Of a DNA stretch of 64,000 bases, positions 10,776 to 21,265 are shown in pieces. The notes beneath the pieces were generated by a model. That model ran no database searches. It was not told the DNA's origin and was given only the letters and a program-made list of their open reading frames with translations. Position numbers and translations under genes: made by a program. The first letter of the stretch is position 1, and every line of letters starts with the position of its first letter. Source of the stretch: Diplonema papillatum (taxonomy: Eukaryota; Euglenozoa; Diplonemea; Diplonemida; Diplonemidae); NCBI GenBank assembly GCA_030068145.1, contig JAPJBO010000101.1:1-64000 (forward strand). The letters are read 5' to 3'.

Positions 10776-10976
10776 CAAGCGTGTTCTCGGCACGAACACG
10801 CGTTTGCAGCCACAATTTGGACGGAGACGTCAAAGTTCTGTCATTTTGACAGGTACACACGCGTGATCTCGGCCAGAACACGCTTGTGCATCCACCTGAC
10901 TAAAATGGAAAAACGTCCAGCTGGGATTGAAGCTCACCGTCAACAAAATTCCGTCTGGTGCTGCTGACGAAAAATG

Positions 10977-11066
10977 AAAAAAACTCTGATCGTCCGGGTT
11001 TGAACCCGGGTCAGTGGCTCCGGAATCGCCAACCTTGCGACTCAGCTACACTGCTGCGTGTCGGCA
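10977..11066 (-). repeat. tRNA-like module with box A, box B and T7
   Basis: On the - strand: TAGCTGAGTCGCAAGG (11033-11048, good box A), a short stem around GATTCCGGA, then CCCGGGTTCAAACCCGG (10993-11009, a perfect five-pair stem with box B), then T7 (10977-10983). The acceptor ends do not pair and the T loop is one base short, so I do not call a working tRNA gene. It looks like a tRNA-derived SINE or fossil. Two further box B modules on the + strand lie at about 10448-10470 and 11340-11370, the latter followed by T8. Confidence 0.5.
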
Positions 11067-11517
11067 GGAAAAAAAGAAATGCATCACCGCATAGTCTTCA
11101 GACGGATTTTCGAAGATTACGCAATTTCATACTTCGTGAGCGTGATTCTCGCACACCCCTGGACGTTCTTGTGCCATGTGGACTATGAAATGGTGTTCCA
11201 GCACGTTGCTGAGCACATAACAGCCTTGTGGGAGATCATCAGGTTGTGTGTAGCCTAAACATCAGGTTGTCGTTCGTTGTCGTTGGAACGAAATCCAAAC
11301 GTGAATTTTTGGGTGGAAAAACAGGGGTCGACACAAGGGTCCGCGGTTCGAACCCCACGAAGGACTTTTTTTTGGGTCAATTCCCACAGGTGACATTTTT
11401 ACCCCCCCCCCCCCCCTATTTTCGGAAATTTGGTGGAAAATGTCTACCAAAATGTTAATTGTGGCTCCCCTTTCCGTTTCCGTTTCCTTATTTCGAAAAA
11501 AACTAAAAGAAACGGCG

Positions 11518-12369
11518 TTTCCATCCAACTTAGTACTGGGGGGGGGGTGTGTGTCCATTTTTTTAATTTTTGGCGGCTTGCATCTCCCATCGAGTCGCTG
11601 CTAGCTCGTTCAGGCATTTCTCGACGCTTCACGCAGTACCTGCCCTGCCGCGATATGGCAACAGAATAGTCTTCAAACTCCCTGGGTATGTAGTGCTGAG
11701 GTCGGGTGCCAATCACCGAGAAAACGAGAGCCGTGAAGGTTAAGTAGTATATAGAAGCCTCTATAGATGCCCCCGGGTGGGTATATTGGGTAGTATACCA
11801 GGTACCCATCCCTTAAATCCTTCATGGGGGCATTTCTTGGGCCGGCGTGCGCATCCAGCAGCTACAGGCACAACAGAGTTGGCTTCCGTTCGGACGTCGT
11901 GAGCTGTCAGGCTCGGACGACATTGACCTGGAGAACTTTGATACGGTTGCATGGCATGGCAGGGTTCTGAATCAGTGCCAGTCATCCTGGATGACACTCG
12001 CATACGCTTTCCAATCGTTGTTCAGAGTGTCGAAGACGCCACATCATTTTCCATCAGAACATCGAGTATGGCTCCACCCTGCTGTCTCATCCAACCAGAC
12101 TTGGAGGTACTCCTGAAACGCTCGCTACCTGGTGCGACTTTTCAAATGCACCCGCCGGTATCCTGGTGTATCCGGGCATCTATGTGATCTGAAGGAAAGG
12201 GAAATCAAAAACGGTTTTCGAGAGATTTCATGTCGGAGCTTGCAAAAACCTGTAGCATAGTGGATCTGGCTCACGCACCTCGAATGCGGGTGCATCTCAC
12301 TTTTGGCGCCTTCGTCGTGTTTGTGCCCACAGCTTGTGTCGGGTCATGCGAAAGTATTTTCTCCGGGTC
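11518..12369. other. No supported gene
   Basis: Mixed unique sequence. A short open stretch at 11841-11950 (acidic, GSDDIDLENFD) and another at 11951-12180 could be exon debris, but neither has a recognisable domain or a convincing splice frame. Confidence 0.4.
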
Positions 12370-12612
12370 TTGTGCCGACCCGGAAACCCGCATACCCGAG
12401 CCCGCAAACCCGCAAACCCCGCAAACCCGCATACCCGAGGCCGCAAACCCCGCATACCCGAGCCCGCAAACCCCGCAAACCCGAACCCTTCAAACCCCGC
12501 AAACCCGCATACCCGAACCCTTCAAACCCCGCAAACCCGCATACCCGAGCCCGCAAACCCCGCAAACCCGCATACCCGAGCCCGCAAACCGGCGTACCCA
12601 TACCGGCTAACG
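12370..12612. repeat. CCCGCAAACC/CCCGCATACCCGAG tandem repeat
   Basis: Compound array of CCCGCAAACCC, CCCGCATACCCGAGC and CCCTTCAAACC blocks with a period of 12-24 bp. It gives long Pro/Arg- or Gly/Leu-rich open frames on both strands, which are artefacts. Confidence 0.9.
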
Positions 12613-12635
12613 CCGGAAGCCCGCATTTTGTGGTG

Positions 12636-12775
12636 TTTTCCGGGGGGTGGAAAGTAATTTTCGGGGGGTGGAAAGTAATTTCCGGGGGGTGGAAAGTATT
12701 TTTCGGGGGGTGGCAAGTACTTTTTGGGGGGTGGAAAGTACTTTTCAGGGGGTGGAAAGTACGTGTCGGGGGTGT
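12636..12775. repeat. G-rich 20-bp tandem repeat
   Basis: Seven units of GGGGGGTGGAAAGTACTTTT or close variants. Regular G5-6 blocks every 20 bp give quadruplex potential on the + strand. A 16-base C run (12793-12808) follows directly. Confidence 0.9.
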
Positions 12776-14175
12776 TGAGTACATCAACACCACCCCCCCC
12801 CCCCCCCCTTTTTGGCATCGACTCATATTTTCGGTCCAACATATTTCCGGTCCAACTTTCTTCTGCTTATGGTATGGAAGATCCACGCTGCCGTGAGATT
12901 AGTACTTCTTGGGGTTTGGTGGTTGCTTGGTCGGGTCGGGGTGTTGGGAACGAACGCGGTGTGCCTACTGCTTCATATTATTGTCGTTGATTCTTGGGGT
13001 GTTGCTGCCGCTGCCGTGCTTGCGTTTTCACCTTCCTCCGATGCTTGTAGGGCCATGTTGCCCATTCAGCGCACTTGTCTCCCGGGCAGCTGGCACGCGT
13101 AGAGCCACACTCCGGAGTGGTTCCCTTCGCATAGGCGTCCAGGGCCTGCATTCGGGTGGGTGCCCGAACACCGGCCTTTGGTCCGCCTCCGGCTGAAACC
13201 ATCTAAGGTGCGCTGTGTCGCCCGCTGTCAGAATGTGTTGAAAAGTGGCCTTTTCGTTGCACCTAAACCACATATCTCCTTTGTGCCGTTTTGTAGAATC
13301 GATTGCCTCACGAGCGCACTGCTCCGCTGGACCTCCGGAGTTGGTGCAGCGTCTTGCCGTTGATGCTGCTCTGTGGCGCGTTTAGTCACTCTCGGAGTCT
13401 GCGGGTCCTCTGATGCTCGAGGGTCCCCCGTGCAAACCTGCGGATCTCTTCCATCTGCGTAAAAATTTGCGAGATCGAAAACTGAGGAGGTTTGGTCGAT
13501 GTGCACTACCCGTCGGACTGAGTTGGGCAGGGTTGTTGGGAGCGTTGATGGGAATCATCTCCCCTGATATACAGCCGCGCCGTTGAAAAATGATGAGAGG
13601 AGCAGCGCGCACCCAACTGGAACTGTGCGCGCTGTCCAGCCCCTTTACTCTGAGACTTTAGTTGAGCTAGTTGACAGCTGCCGAGTAAAAGCGTCTACAA
13701 AATGAGAAGAAACGGAGGCAAGAGAGACGCACTGTGAGTGGTGTCGTGCCAAATTCACAACAGTGCAACACACTCTACAATGGCGACGTGAGCAGGGAGC
13801 GGGAACCCTGGGCAGAAGCGGCTACCTGACTGTTGCGAATACTTCCAGTCGGTCCGAGCATGCCTGCTACTTCCCGAAACGCTTCGGCACGGAGGCTTTG
13901 CCCAAGCAGGGATCTTGACATTGTTGTTGCCGCAGTAAGGAGTTCCACACAGCCCATCAATGTAGCACTCGGGCTCGACCATAACAGTCAGAAATTGATG
14001 ATTTGTGAGGTTTCGTAAACATGAAAAAGCGGACGAGGCAGCAGGAAGAGTGCTGAACGGACGAAGCGTCTTTGATGTGGATCGGTCTACCATGATGCAG
14101 GCCTCCAATATGTATGCGCCCACGCAAAACCCCCTATAAATCACTGTTTTGGAGTGAAAAACACCTGAATTCACT
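12776..14175. other. No supported gene
   Basis: Starts with the poly-C run and paired CGGTCCAAC phrases (also seen near 29.05-29.12 kb). Open stretches on the - strand at 12978-13273 and 13755-14174 lack recognisable motifs. The latter (139 aa) has eight cysteines and might be a gene fragment, but splice sites and start are not convincing. Confidence 0.4.
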
Positions 14176-14310
14176 TGTAATTTTTACTAGTGCACTAGCA
14201 AGTGCACTAGTAAAATTTACGAGCGCACTTGTAATTTTTACTAGTAAAAGTGTAAATTCTACTAGTATTTTTTTTTACTAGTAAATTTACTGGTAAAAGG
14301 GTCATTTTAC
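14176..14310. repeat. ACTAGT palindrome cluster
   Basis: ATTTTTACTAGTGCACTAGC runs into its own reverse complement (14178-14217), then further TTACTAGTAAA and TACTAGTA palindromes follow up to 14285. At 14333-14382 a GAACCCGGCA decamer repeats four to five times. Confidence 0.85.
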
Positions 14311-14382
14311 AAGTTTACTACTGCACCGTGTAAGAACCCGGCAAGAACCCGGCAGAAACCCGGCAGGAACCCGGCAGAACTT

Positions 14383-16896
14383 GGTTTGGATCACACCATC
14401 AAATTCTAACTTTCTTCGAACTTTTTTCGAATTCTTTGCCCCAGTATCTTGGGTCCAAAACAAATTTGGTATCCCGGTTCGGGATATAAGGGCACATATT
14501 TGTTAGGGGTGGGATATAAGGGAAATTTACATCATCCCCACGGTGGGTCCTTGTACTACTGCCTGGGCAGTCGTGCCTTTAGCTGTTGGCGCAGCAGCAG
14601 GTTTGCCAGCAGGGCAGTCCAAGAGGTTCATTTCGACTCGCTTCTGAATATCTCTATCTTTAACTTAATCAACTTATCCAGCCATCAACTTCAACAGCCC
14701 GACCAACCCGTCACGATCAGCTTCAAGCGTGGGCCCCGTTCACGGACTACTACCATGTCGTTTTAGACCGCCGGAATACTCTTGATGCTACCGTGGCTCG
14801 CCATTCGCAATGCTGCTAGAGCAGTCGCTGACATCCAATGTTTTAATCTGCACGTAGATTGCACGTTCTTTTCATTTACCGCTGCCAGGGGGGGAGTTTT
14901 CTGCTTTCCAGGCAATGCCAGGGGTGTAGCTAACTTTTCCGATTTGGCGCTGAACCTCGGTCAAACCTCGGTCAGGTACGTGACCAACTGTTGTTGCTTT
15001 TCGGGATCCCACCACCCACCTGCCCTACCCCTCACCATATCTTGCAGACCTTGCCCCTCACCACATCTTGTCTCGCCCATCTATTCAGTCGTCGGGACTA
15101 GGGTTTGACCATGTCATCAATGAATGAATGCACCACGGTGGAAAGAAGCCGTCGGCAAGAGCATCTTGGACAAAGTTCTGCACGCCACTGGGTTACGCAC
15201 TGCGGCGCGCGCTGGTGATCTTGACTAAGAGGCATGTACCGACTACGCGCAAAGGTGGAGGAAGCAGCTCCGTGCAACTCCAGCATCCTGTTCTGTGTGC
15301 CCTCGACAGAAAAAGAAATGAAATGGTCACACCGTCTTCAGTTCCGCATGTTCGCGGGCTGGGTTGACTGCTGGATAGTGAGCTCGTATAAAGCCAGAAA
15401 GTAATAATAGTCTTCCTCCCACGAAGCATTTCACCCCACCGTTGGCTCTTGCAATGTACTGCAGCTGCGCAATACGTTCACATGGCGGGCAATGGAGACT
15501 CCAGTGTCGTGTCTAATTGCGGCTCGAGAGATATTCTTTACAGGATCCCATGCCCCACGGATCTCGCCGCCGAAGCAACGGAAGCTGGTATCCAGCAAGA
15601 AAGCGCACCCTCGCACGAGGGTATCCATGGCCGCACGGCCGTCGAAGGCAGAAAATGATAAAAAGAGTTGCAGGGAGGGCGGGTGGGAAATTTTCCCCCG
15701 CGATCCAAGTGCGCACCGAGGTGTCCTAAAGGTCGTTTGTTTTACCTAGTAGAATTCCCCTGATAAATCAATAGTTGCTGGCCGATGGTGCCGATGTATC
15801 GTAGCGTGCGTACATAGCACTTGGATGGTTGCACACGGATGTTCTCCATGGTGGCCAATACTTGGATGTGGACAGTGCGGCTGGCGCAGAACGCCTGATC
15901 ACTTTCATCTTCCCCGCACTCACTCGCACCTCCCCATGACCTACCTTTGCCCACTATCCCGAACCTCACCCTGCACCACCACCCCGTCTACCAGTGCCAC
16001 TAAGCTAGCCAACTTTTTTGTGCTAACAACACATTGTTGATACTAACAATCAGTAGTTGGCAGCATACTACATGAAACATAACACAGCAGGTGAGTTCCG
16101 CTAGTGCAACAAACAAAGTTTATACTTTTTTTTTCTGAGGCTGACCAAGGACTTAGGTGCCAAGGGGGGGCGTTCACGTGGCAACACTGTTGACCGCACC
16201 TTAATTGAGTCGCGGTCGCCGATCCCCCAACCGCCAGCATCATGTACTTGATGCGACGCGGAACAAGTGCTTTCAGCAATGGCGAATAGAGGGCCACAAA
16301 AGTGGCAAATCAAACGGTCGGGGGGTGCTAAGCAGCTAGTGGCCTGATGGTTGAGTGCACACCTAAGCAGCATCCTCGTGTTGTAGCCGCGTTGTGTATA
16401 AGGCTTCGTGGGGGCCTGGTCAACTACCTCATCACACTAGGCACAAACCTTTCTCGACAGTGATTGGACAGTCGGGATGCCGAAGAAAAGAAAAGTAAAG
16501 CAAGACCTGCCCCCTTCCCCTGCTGTCTCCGGCTGCTCCGGCAGACGACACATACTACTGCTACTACTACTAAGGCTGACCAAGGACTGTGCAGTGGACA
16601 ACCTCAGTCAGGCTCCGAGATTTATCCCTTAGCTACACCCCCTCTTTTTTTGGAATCTCGGGGGGTCAGTTGCAGACTCTGTCCCACCAGCACAGTGCCT
16701 ACTACAGCAGAGCACCACCCGGTAGGCAGAACTTGTGCTCCGAAGATGCACTTCTGCGTGAAACACCTCAGAACGCAGATATTGATGCGATAGCGCCGGG
16801 GAACACCGTTCGTATATCATTTGCTATATCATTTGCTACGGAATTTCATACAACGCGTTCGGACGATGCCGCCAGGCTCAGCGCATTAGCTTCCCA
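14383..16896. other. No supported gene (2.5 kb)
   Basis: I see scattered short open frames on both strands without motif support. The phrase GATATAAGGGC/AAATTTAC near 14485-14530 loosely resembles the 51-kb minisatellite. Nothing else could be identified. Confidence 0.4.
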
Positions 16897-16928
16897 TTCC
16901 AAATTCCGTCAGCTGACGGAATTTGGAA
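16897..16928. repeat. Perfect 32-bp palindrome
   Basis: TTCCAAATTCCGTCAG at 16897-16912 is followed without a spacer by its exact reverse complement (16913-16928). The centre is CAGCTG. Confidence 0.98.
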
Positions 16929-17880
16929 ATCCGGGCGGCTCAAAAAATAAAAAAAGTGCAAAAAACGACCTTCGATGAAAAAAGTCGTGGGGGTCCGGTG
17001 GAGGCGTGGTTAGGCCGCTGTGCCAGGAAGCTGGCTGGCGATCAAGGGCTGGGCTGGCGGTCAGGGGCTGGGCATCGGTGGGTCGCCGCTGGGCATGGTG
17101 GGCTGGCTGGCAGAAGTGGGGCTGCCGCGGGAGCTGAGCCGAGTGAGAGAGTCGAGGCTCAGAAGCAGCCCGGAGTTCTGACAGATTCTTTCCGAGTTGA
17201 CACAAGTGCCTTGTTCCGTGTGATCTCCGGTCTGCATCTACTCGTGCCAATGATTTACCAGCACACAGTATCTGAGTTGTGGATGAATTTGAAATGGGCT
17301 GTTGTTCATTCTTCAGGCAATGTGCACCCGGGGGAGGTCACACAGGTGGCAAACAGTGCCACCAGTACGGGTCGTATGTTTAACGCGACAAACGGACTGA
17401 GAAGTACACCCCTTTTGGAAGGTTCGGTCCCAAACAAAGGCTTCTCAGTCTCAGAGCGGGAAAAGCAAATGGGCTATTTGGAAAACTGAGGCAAAATGAA
17501 GCTGATAGCCTGGTCAGGCTCACGCGGGAAAAAGAAAAATGCTGAGTATTGGTACAGTTGGGAGGCTTTGACAGGTAACGATGCTTCTAATTCTAGCCCA
17601 GCCCTGCTGACCGAGTTTGGCCCGAAACTTGCTAGGTGAAGCTCGGGGCCGTCCTCACTGCATTTCCTTTTAAAGAAAGGATGAACAGCTGGAAACCAAA
17701 AAGGGATTCCCTGACGAAACCATCGGTCAACGCACCGGCCCCGCGTCTGCCGCCCGAGCTTCCCGCTTCCGTCGGCAACCCCGCATGCCATACCGGCGAC
17801 ATCTGGTCTGCCCTGAAGAACTGGCCAGGATTCTTCCGAGGAGCACCCCTCTCCTTGACATTTCTAAACTAAAATTCCCC

Positions 17881-17916
<36 letters not shown>

Positions 17917-18304
17917 ACCCCGTAGAAAATACCCTGGCTGCGAGAAAACGTTCGCGCATCTTCTCCGGGATGATTGTACCCTCGTTTTCTCCTTTGAAGT
18001 GTCTTCACCTTGTTTCCATCCACCTCAAAACCCTCGCTCACTGTAACTCGCGCAAAGAATGCATTTTTCTCTTACTGTGCACGAGGGTCTGCAGTCCTCA
18101 TGACGCGCGCGTTTGAAACATTTTCGTGCGTATTTTTCCGTTTCACCGATTCTTTTTATGTAACCCCCCCCCCCCCCCCCCCCCCACGCACATTATTTAC
18201 GTAATTAATTGGTATATAATATCCGATTTGGTAACTGATAACTGATTTGGTTATACGTTTCGCATATTGTTGGTAAATTATAGCTGATTTGAAACCCTGA
18301 TCAC
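16929..18304. other. No supported gene; two poly-C tracts
   Basis: A G-rich degenerate repeat (GGCTGGGCTGGCGATCAAGG type) lies at 17015-17115 and makes a Gly/Ala-rich open frame. Poly-C runs of 35 bases (17882-17916) and 22 bases (18164-18185) follow. The 16923-17489 frame (188 aa) lacks a clear start and motif, and I do not call it. Confidence 0.5.
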
Positions 18305-18535
18305 TTAGTATTTACCAATAGAGCCATTCAAAATTGGACGCGCTACGAACGTACTGGTCTTGGGTTGCTGTCCGCATTGGCGATTCAGATACGAGTCGTC
18401 AATGAGCTTTCGGAGCACGTGCTGACCATGGCAACGGCGGCGTCCTGAGTGAGTGCGGTGACAGGGAAGGAGGCAAGCAGCGATGAGCACAGTTCCAGCG
18501 AACAGGCCGAACAGAACTCGGCAGCTCAAAGCCAT
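18305..18535 (-). CDS. Possible small secreted protein, 76 aa
   Basis: From the ATG at 18535 the - strand reads MALSCRVLFGLFAGTVLIA then ACLLPCHRTHSGRRRCHGQH. The first 23 residues look like a signal peptide (Arg, then a hydrophobic core, then a small-residue cleavage region). A basic stretch with three cysteines (C28, C38, C57 approximately) follows. It could be a single exon: GTAAAT near the 3' end would serve as a donor. It is the only gene-like frame on the - strand outside mobile elements, which counts against it. Function unknown. Confidence 0.25.
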   Translation of the reverse strand: MALSCRVLFGLFAGTVLIAACLLPCHRTHSGRRRCHGQHVLRKLIDDSYLNRQCGQQPKTSTFVARPILNGSIGKY

Positions 18536-18901
18536 TTGCAACCTCAAAATCTGCGAGTCCAGTGTTGTCGCTGAGTTTCGGGGTAGGGCAGGGGTAAAAG
18601 CTTGGTAATAAAAAGCTTTTCCGAGTTGGTCATTACACAATAAGGACACCCTGCGACCTGAGAGTCTGGCAAACCCATGCTCCTCCTGTAAGAATCAGTA
18701 CACACCCGCGGGAAAATAATAATTAGAGAAATGTAAAAAAGTTGCTGCTGGTGCAGGAAATGCTGCGGGTGCTGAAACTGCGGAAGTTGCAGCTGGTGCG
18801 GAAGCGGCTGCTGATTTTGCTGTCGGGGTTCCAGATGCGTCTCGTTGCCTTTCCATCTTGTTGCTGTTCCTCTTTTGTTTCTCTAGTTAGGCTTTCTCCG
18901 G

Positions 18902-19090
18902 TGGAAGCTGAAAAATACAGAACGGAAGCTGGAAAATATATAACGGAAGCTGGGAAATATAGAACGGAATCTGGGAAAAATATACAACGGAAGCTGGGAA
19001 ATATATAACGGAAGCAGAAAATATATATCGGAAGCAGAAAAATAAATAGCGGAAGCAGTTCCGATATATAATTTCCCGACTTAAGTGCTT
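18902..19090. repeat. AACGGAAGCTGGGAAATATAT tandem repeat
   Basis: Eight or nine copies of a 20-22-bp unit, AT-rich with a constant CGGAAGC core. The last copy is inverted (TTCCGATATATAATTTCCC), so the array ends in a fold-back. Confidence 0.9.
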
Positions 19091-19172
19091 CCGATAAGCT
19101 TAATCCTCATAAACGAATTGTTTGGTACCCCTAAGGAACCTTACCCTAATAATTAATTGCATGTAAATGAGT

Positions 19173-19942
19173 GTCACCCCCCAAGGCCTGAGAGGGGGGG
19201 GTGACATACTCAAGGTTTTGTCCTGTTGTCCCAGTGGGGAGTGGCCCCGCGCAGCGAATTATTTTTTGAACGGTTTTTTTTTAGAAGAAGCTCGCGCACA
19301 GCAGACATAATGGCCGCTGTGTCTAGGCCGCTGCTTCCGGCTCAGCATTCGCTCAAACTTCTGCATTGAACGCCCCTCAGGTTGCAAGTGCAAGACACTT
19401 GCAACAATTTTACACCGTGCACTTCAGCAAATCGTGTTGGCAGAATGATAACATTGCGAGGTCTGGATGCGTTTCGAAGTAGGTCGTGAGCAGTAGATCA
19501 CGTATGATGACAATCACGTATCACTTACGTCATTCATGCCACTGGTCTGCTTTGCGCAACGGTTCAATCATCACTCTCTTCACGTTCGTGCCTGGTCTGC
19601 TTTGTACGCGTCCGATCGTCAATGTGGCACATTGGTTCGGCTTGCGACGCGTTATGCCCAGTCGTTCGAGCTTGTTGCTGCGTGTTGCGTTGAGGTCCAG
19701 CGCGTCGGCAGGGTCTCCCTGCCGGCAGGGGGTCCTGAGGAACTGGGGTTGGAAGTCGGGCGGGTCTTTCAGCATCTGGTACCTTGCCATGGGCCCAGCG
19801 TTCTGTCTCGGTCGTGTCCTAGAAGGGCTGCTGAGGACGTTTCCCCTCAGCCGAGGCTCAGATGACCTCTGCAAACCCTGAAGTATGTCACCCCCCTTGA
19901 GTATGTCACCCCCCAGCGGATTTTTGCACAAAAGGGGGTGAC
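19173..19942. mobile_element. Inverted-repeat element D (770 bp)
   Basis: The left end reads GTGTCACCCCCC ... GGGGGGTGACATACTCAAGG. The right end is its inverse (CTTGAGTATGTCACCCCCC ... GGGGGTGACATGTTCAC). Each end also folds on itself through the TGTCACCCCC/GGGGGTGACA pair. The interior has opposed open frames (19530-19931 - strand, 19486-19881 + strand) with no recognisable domain. Fold-back or MITE-like. Confidence 0.7.
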
Positions 19943-20855
19943 ATGTTCACGGGGGGGGGTAGGTATGTAAATAATGTGCGTGGGGGGGGTTTTAGTTTCT
20001 TCTTGGTCGGAGAACATTATTTGTGTAGTCCAGAACATTTCATTTCGTCTCCTTTGCCCCCGCTGTCTTTTTCTCTTTGTACTTCCCTTCAGTCCCTCCT
20101 ACCCCGCAGTCCTTGGACTAGCAGCCTTTTGAGCAAAGTGATGCTCCATTGCGATTTTGCCTCCTTCTGAACGAAGATTTGCAGCTGTAAAGTACTCCGG
20201 GGAGGCAGTTGCTGGTTATCGCAAGCCAGAGAGAAGGCGTCGCCAGGACTGGCTCGGACATGCCAGGGCACGCCACTAGCAGGTTACGTACTCCGGGCAC
20301 AATACAATGCGCGGCTTGCGTCGTTCTTCTCCCGTGAAACTATGCAGCAGCTGGCCAGCTATTCTGTACCGGAGGCACCGCATCGCGCTGCACCAGAGTC
20401 ATCCGGCGATCACGGAGTTCTTCTCTGCGTTAGCTTGCATTTCCTTCCCTTTCCTTCATTTCGTTTCTTTCCCCATCTGTATGTGGAGTGCCCCAAGATA
20501 CCCGCTCGGCGACTCTCTCCCCCTGATGCGCAGGGATACTTGCGAACTGCGCCAATTTCAAAGGACTGACAGTGCGAGAGGGTGCACACCTTGGTTACTA
20601 GTGTATCGGAAACAGAAAAGAGGTGTCCGGGATCTCCGTCGTTTGGAAATACCTGGGAGGCCCGACCACCAACCTACGCTGGTGAGAGCACCGTGCGCTC
20701 TAAAGCCGAGTTCTACAAGCTGCTTTTCCCGTTCCTTACTTTGTCCCACATCCCTCCATTTTATCTGCGATCGCGAACTGTTAGTGCGACCACATAATGG
20801 AAGAACCTGTCAACCCTAGCTGAAAGTGAATATTCTGGCTCGACGTTGGCTGTAG
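19943..20855. other. No supported gene
   Basis: Mostly unique DNA, with frames up to 170 aa that show no motif. A poly-G tract lies at about 19953-19961. Confidence 0.4.
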
Positions 20856-20995
20856 GAGCAGCCTCTGTGGGGGAGAGGTCCTTCTGTGTGGGGAAGAGGT
20901 CCTTCTGTGTGGGGGAGAGGTCGGGGAGAGGTCCCTCTGGGTGGGGGAGAGGTCGGGGGAGAGGTCCTTTTGTGTGGGAGAGAGGTCCTTTCTTC
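20856..20995. repeat. GTGGGGGAGAGGTCCTTCTGT tandem repeat
   Basis: Five to six copies of a purine-rich unit near 21 bp with internal deletions. A second, unrelated 21-bp array (GGGTAGACGTGGATTTCCGTG type, about six copies) lies at 21120-21265. Confidence 0.85.
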
Positions 20996-21017
20996 CATTT
21001 CACCCTTTATTCCTCGT

Positions 21018-21052
21018 ACTCACTGAAGGCATCCCGGGCCAGGCAAGGCTTC
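21018..21052. repeat. Short dispersed segment shared with 48.07 kb
   Basis: CTCACTGAAGGCATCCCGGG followed by CCAGGCAAGGC recurs at 48074-48108 with two or three differences, in the same orientation. Confidence 0.7.
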
Positions 21053-21265
21053 CCGGTGTTACAGTATCTCTTTTTGGACAATGCACATGTTTTCTTCGGG
21101 TAAATGAGGGTAACAGACGGTTTTCCGTGGAGTTTATTGGGGTTGACGTGGGTTTTACTTGGGTAGACGTGGATTTCCCTGGGTAGACGTGGATTTCCGT
21201 GGAGTAGACGTGGATTTCTTTGGGGTAAACGTGGATTTCGGTGGGGTAGACGTAGGGTAGACGCG

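Larger units (their letters stand above)
8801..11517. mobile_element. Large fold-back unit (2.7 kb)
   Basis: The left arm (8801-8905) and the inverted right arm (11402-11517) share GTTTCTTTTA, CCGTTTCCGTTT, then GGGGAGCCACAATTAACATT and TTTGGTAGACATTTTCCAC, followed by a poly-C run on the left and its counterpart on the right. Inside, the symmetry continues in broken form. A 29-bp minisatellite lies at 9105-9467 and inverted at 10473-10650, and the phrase CATCCACCTGACTAAAATGG recurs at 10654 and 10889, with its inverse at 9034. The unit also holds several tRNA-like modules and a LINE relic. Its class is unknown; it may be a composite built by repeated insertion and inversion. Confidence 0.75.

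Noticed and set aside
10977-11066. Functional tRNA gene
   Set aside because: Boxes A and B are good but the acceptor stem does not pair and the T loop is short.
6325-11690. Possible shared protein motif (GYIVLRD near 6360, GYVVLRS near 11690)
   Set aside because: Similarity covers only about ten residues, DNA similarity is weak and no frame extends it.
12370-12612. Telomere or subtelomere repeat
   Set aside because: Units are irregular and internal to the window; they do not match a known telomere repeat.
12303-12896. Pro/Arg-rich protein of nearly 200 residues
   Set aside because: Entirely produced by tandem repeats; no domain or splice support.
18305-18535. Insulin/relaxin-like B chain in the small secreted frame
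   Set aside because: Cysteine spacing is wrong (18 residues between cysteines instead of 11) and no A chain follows.
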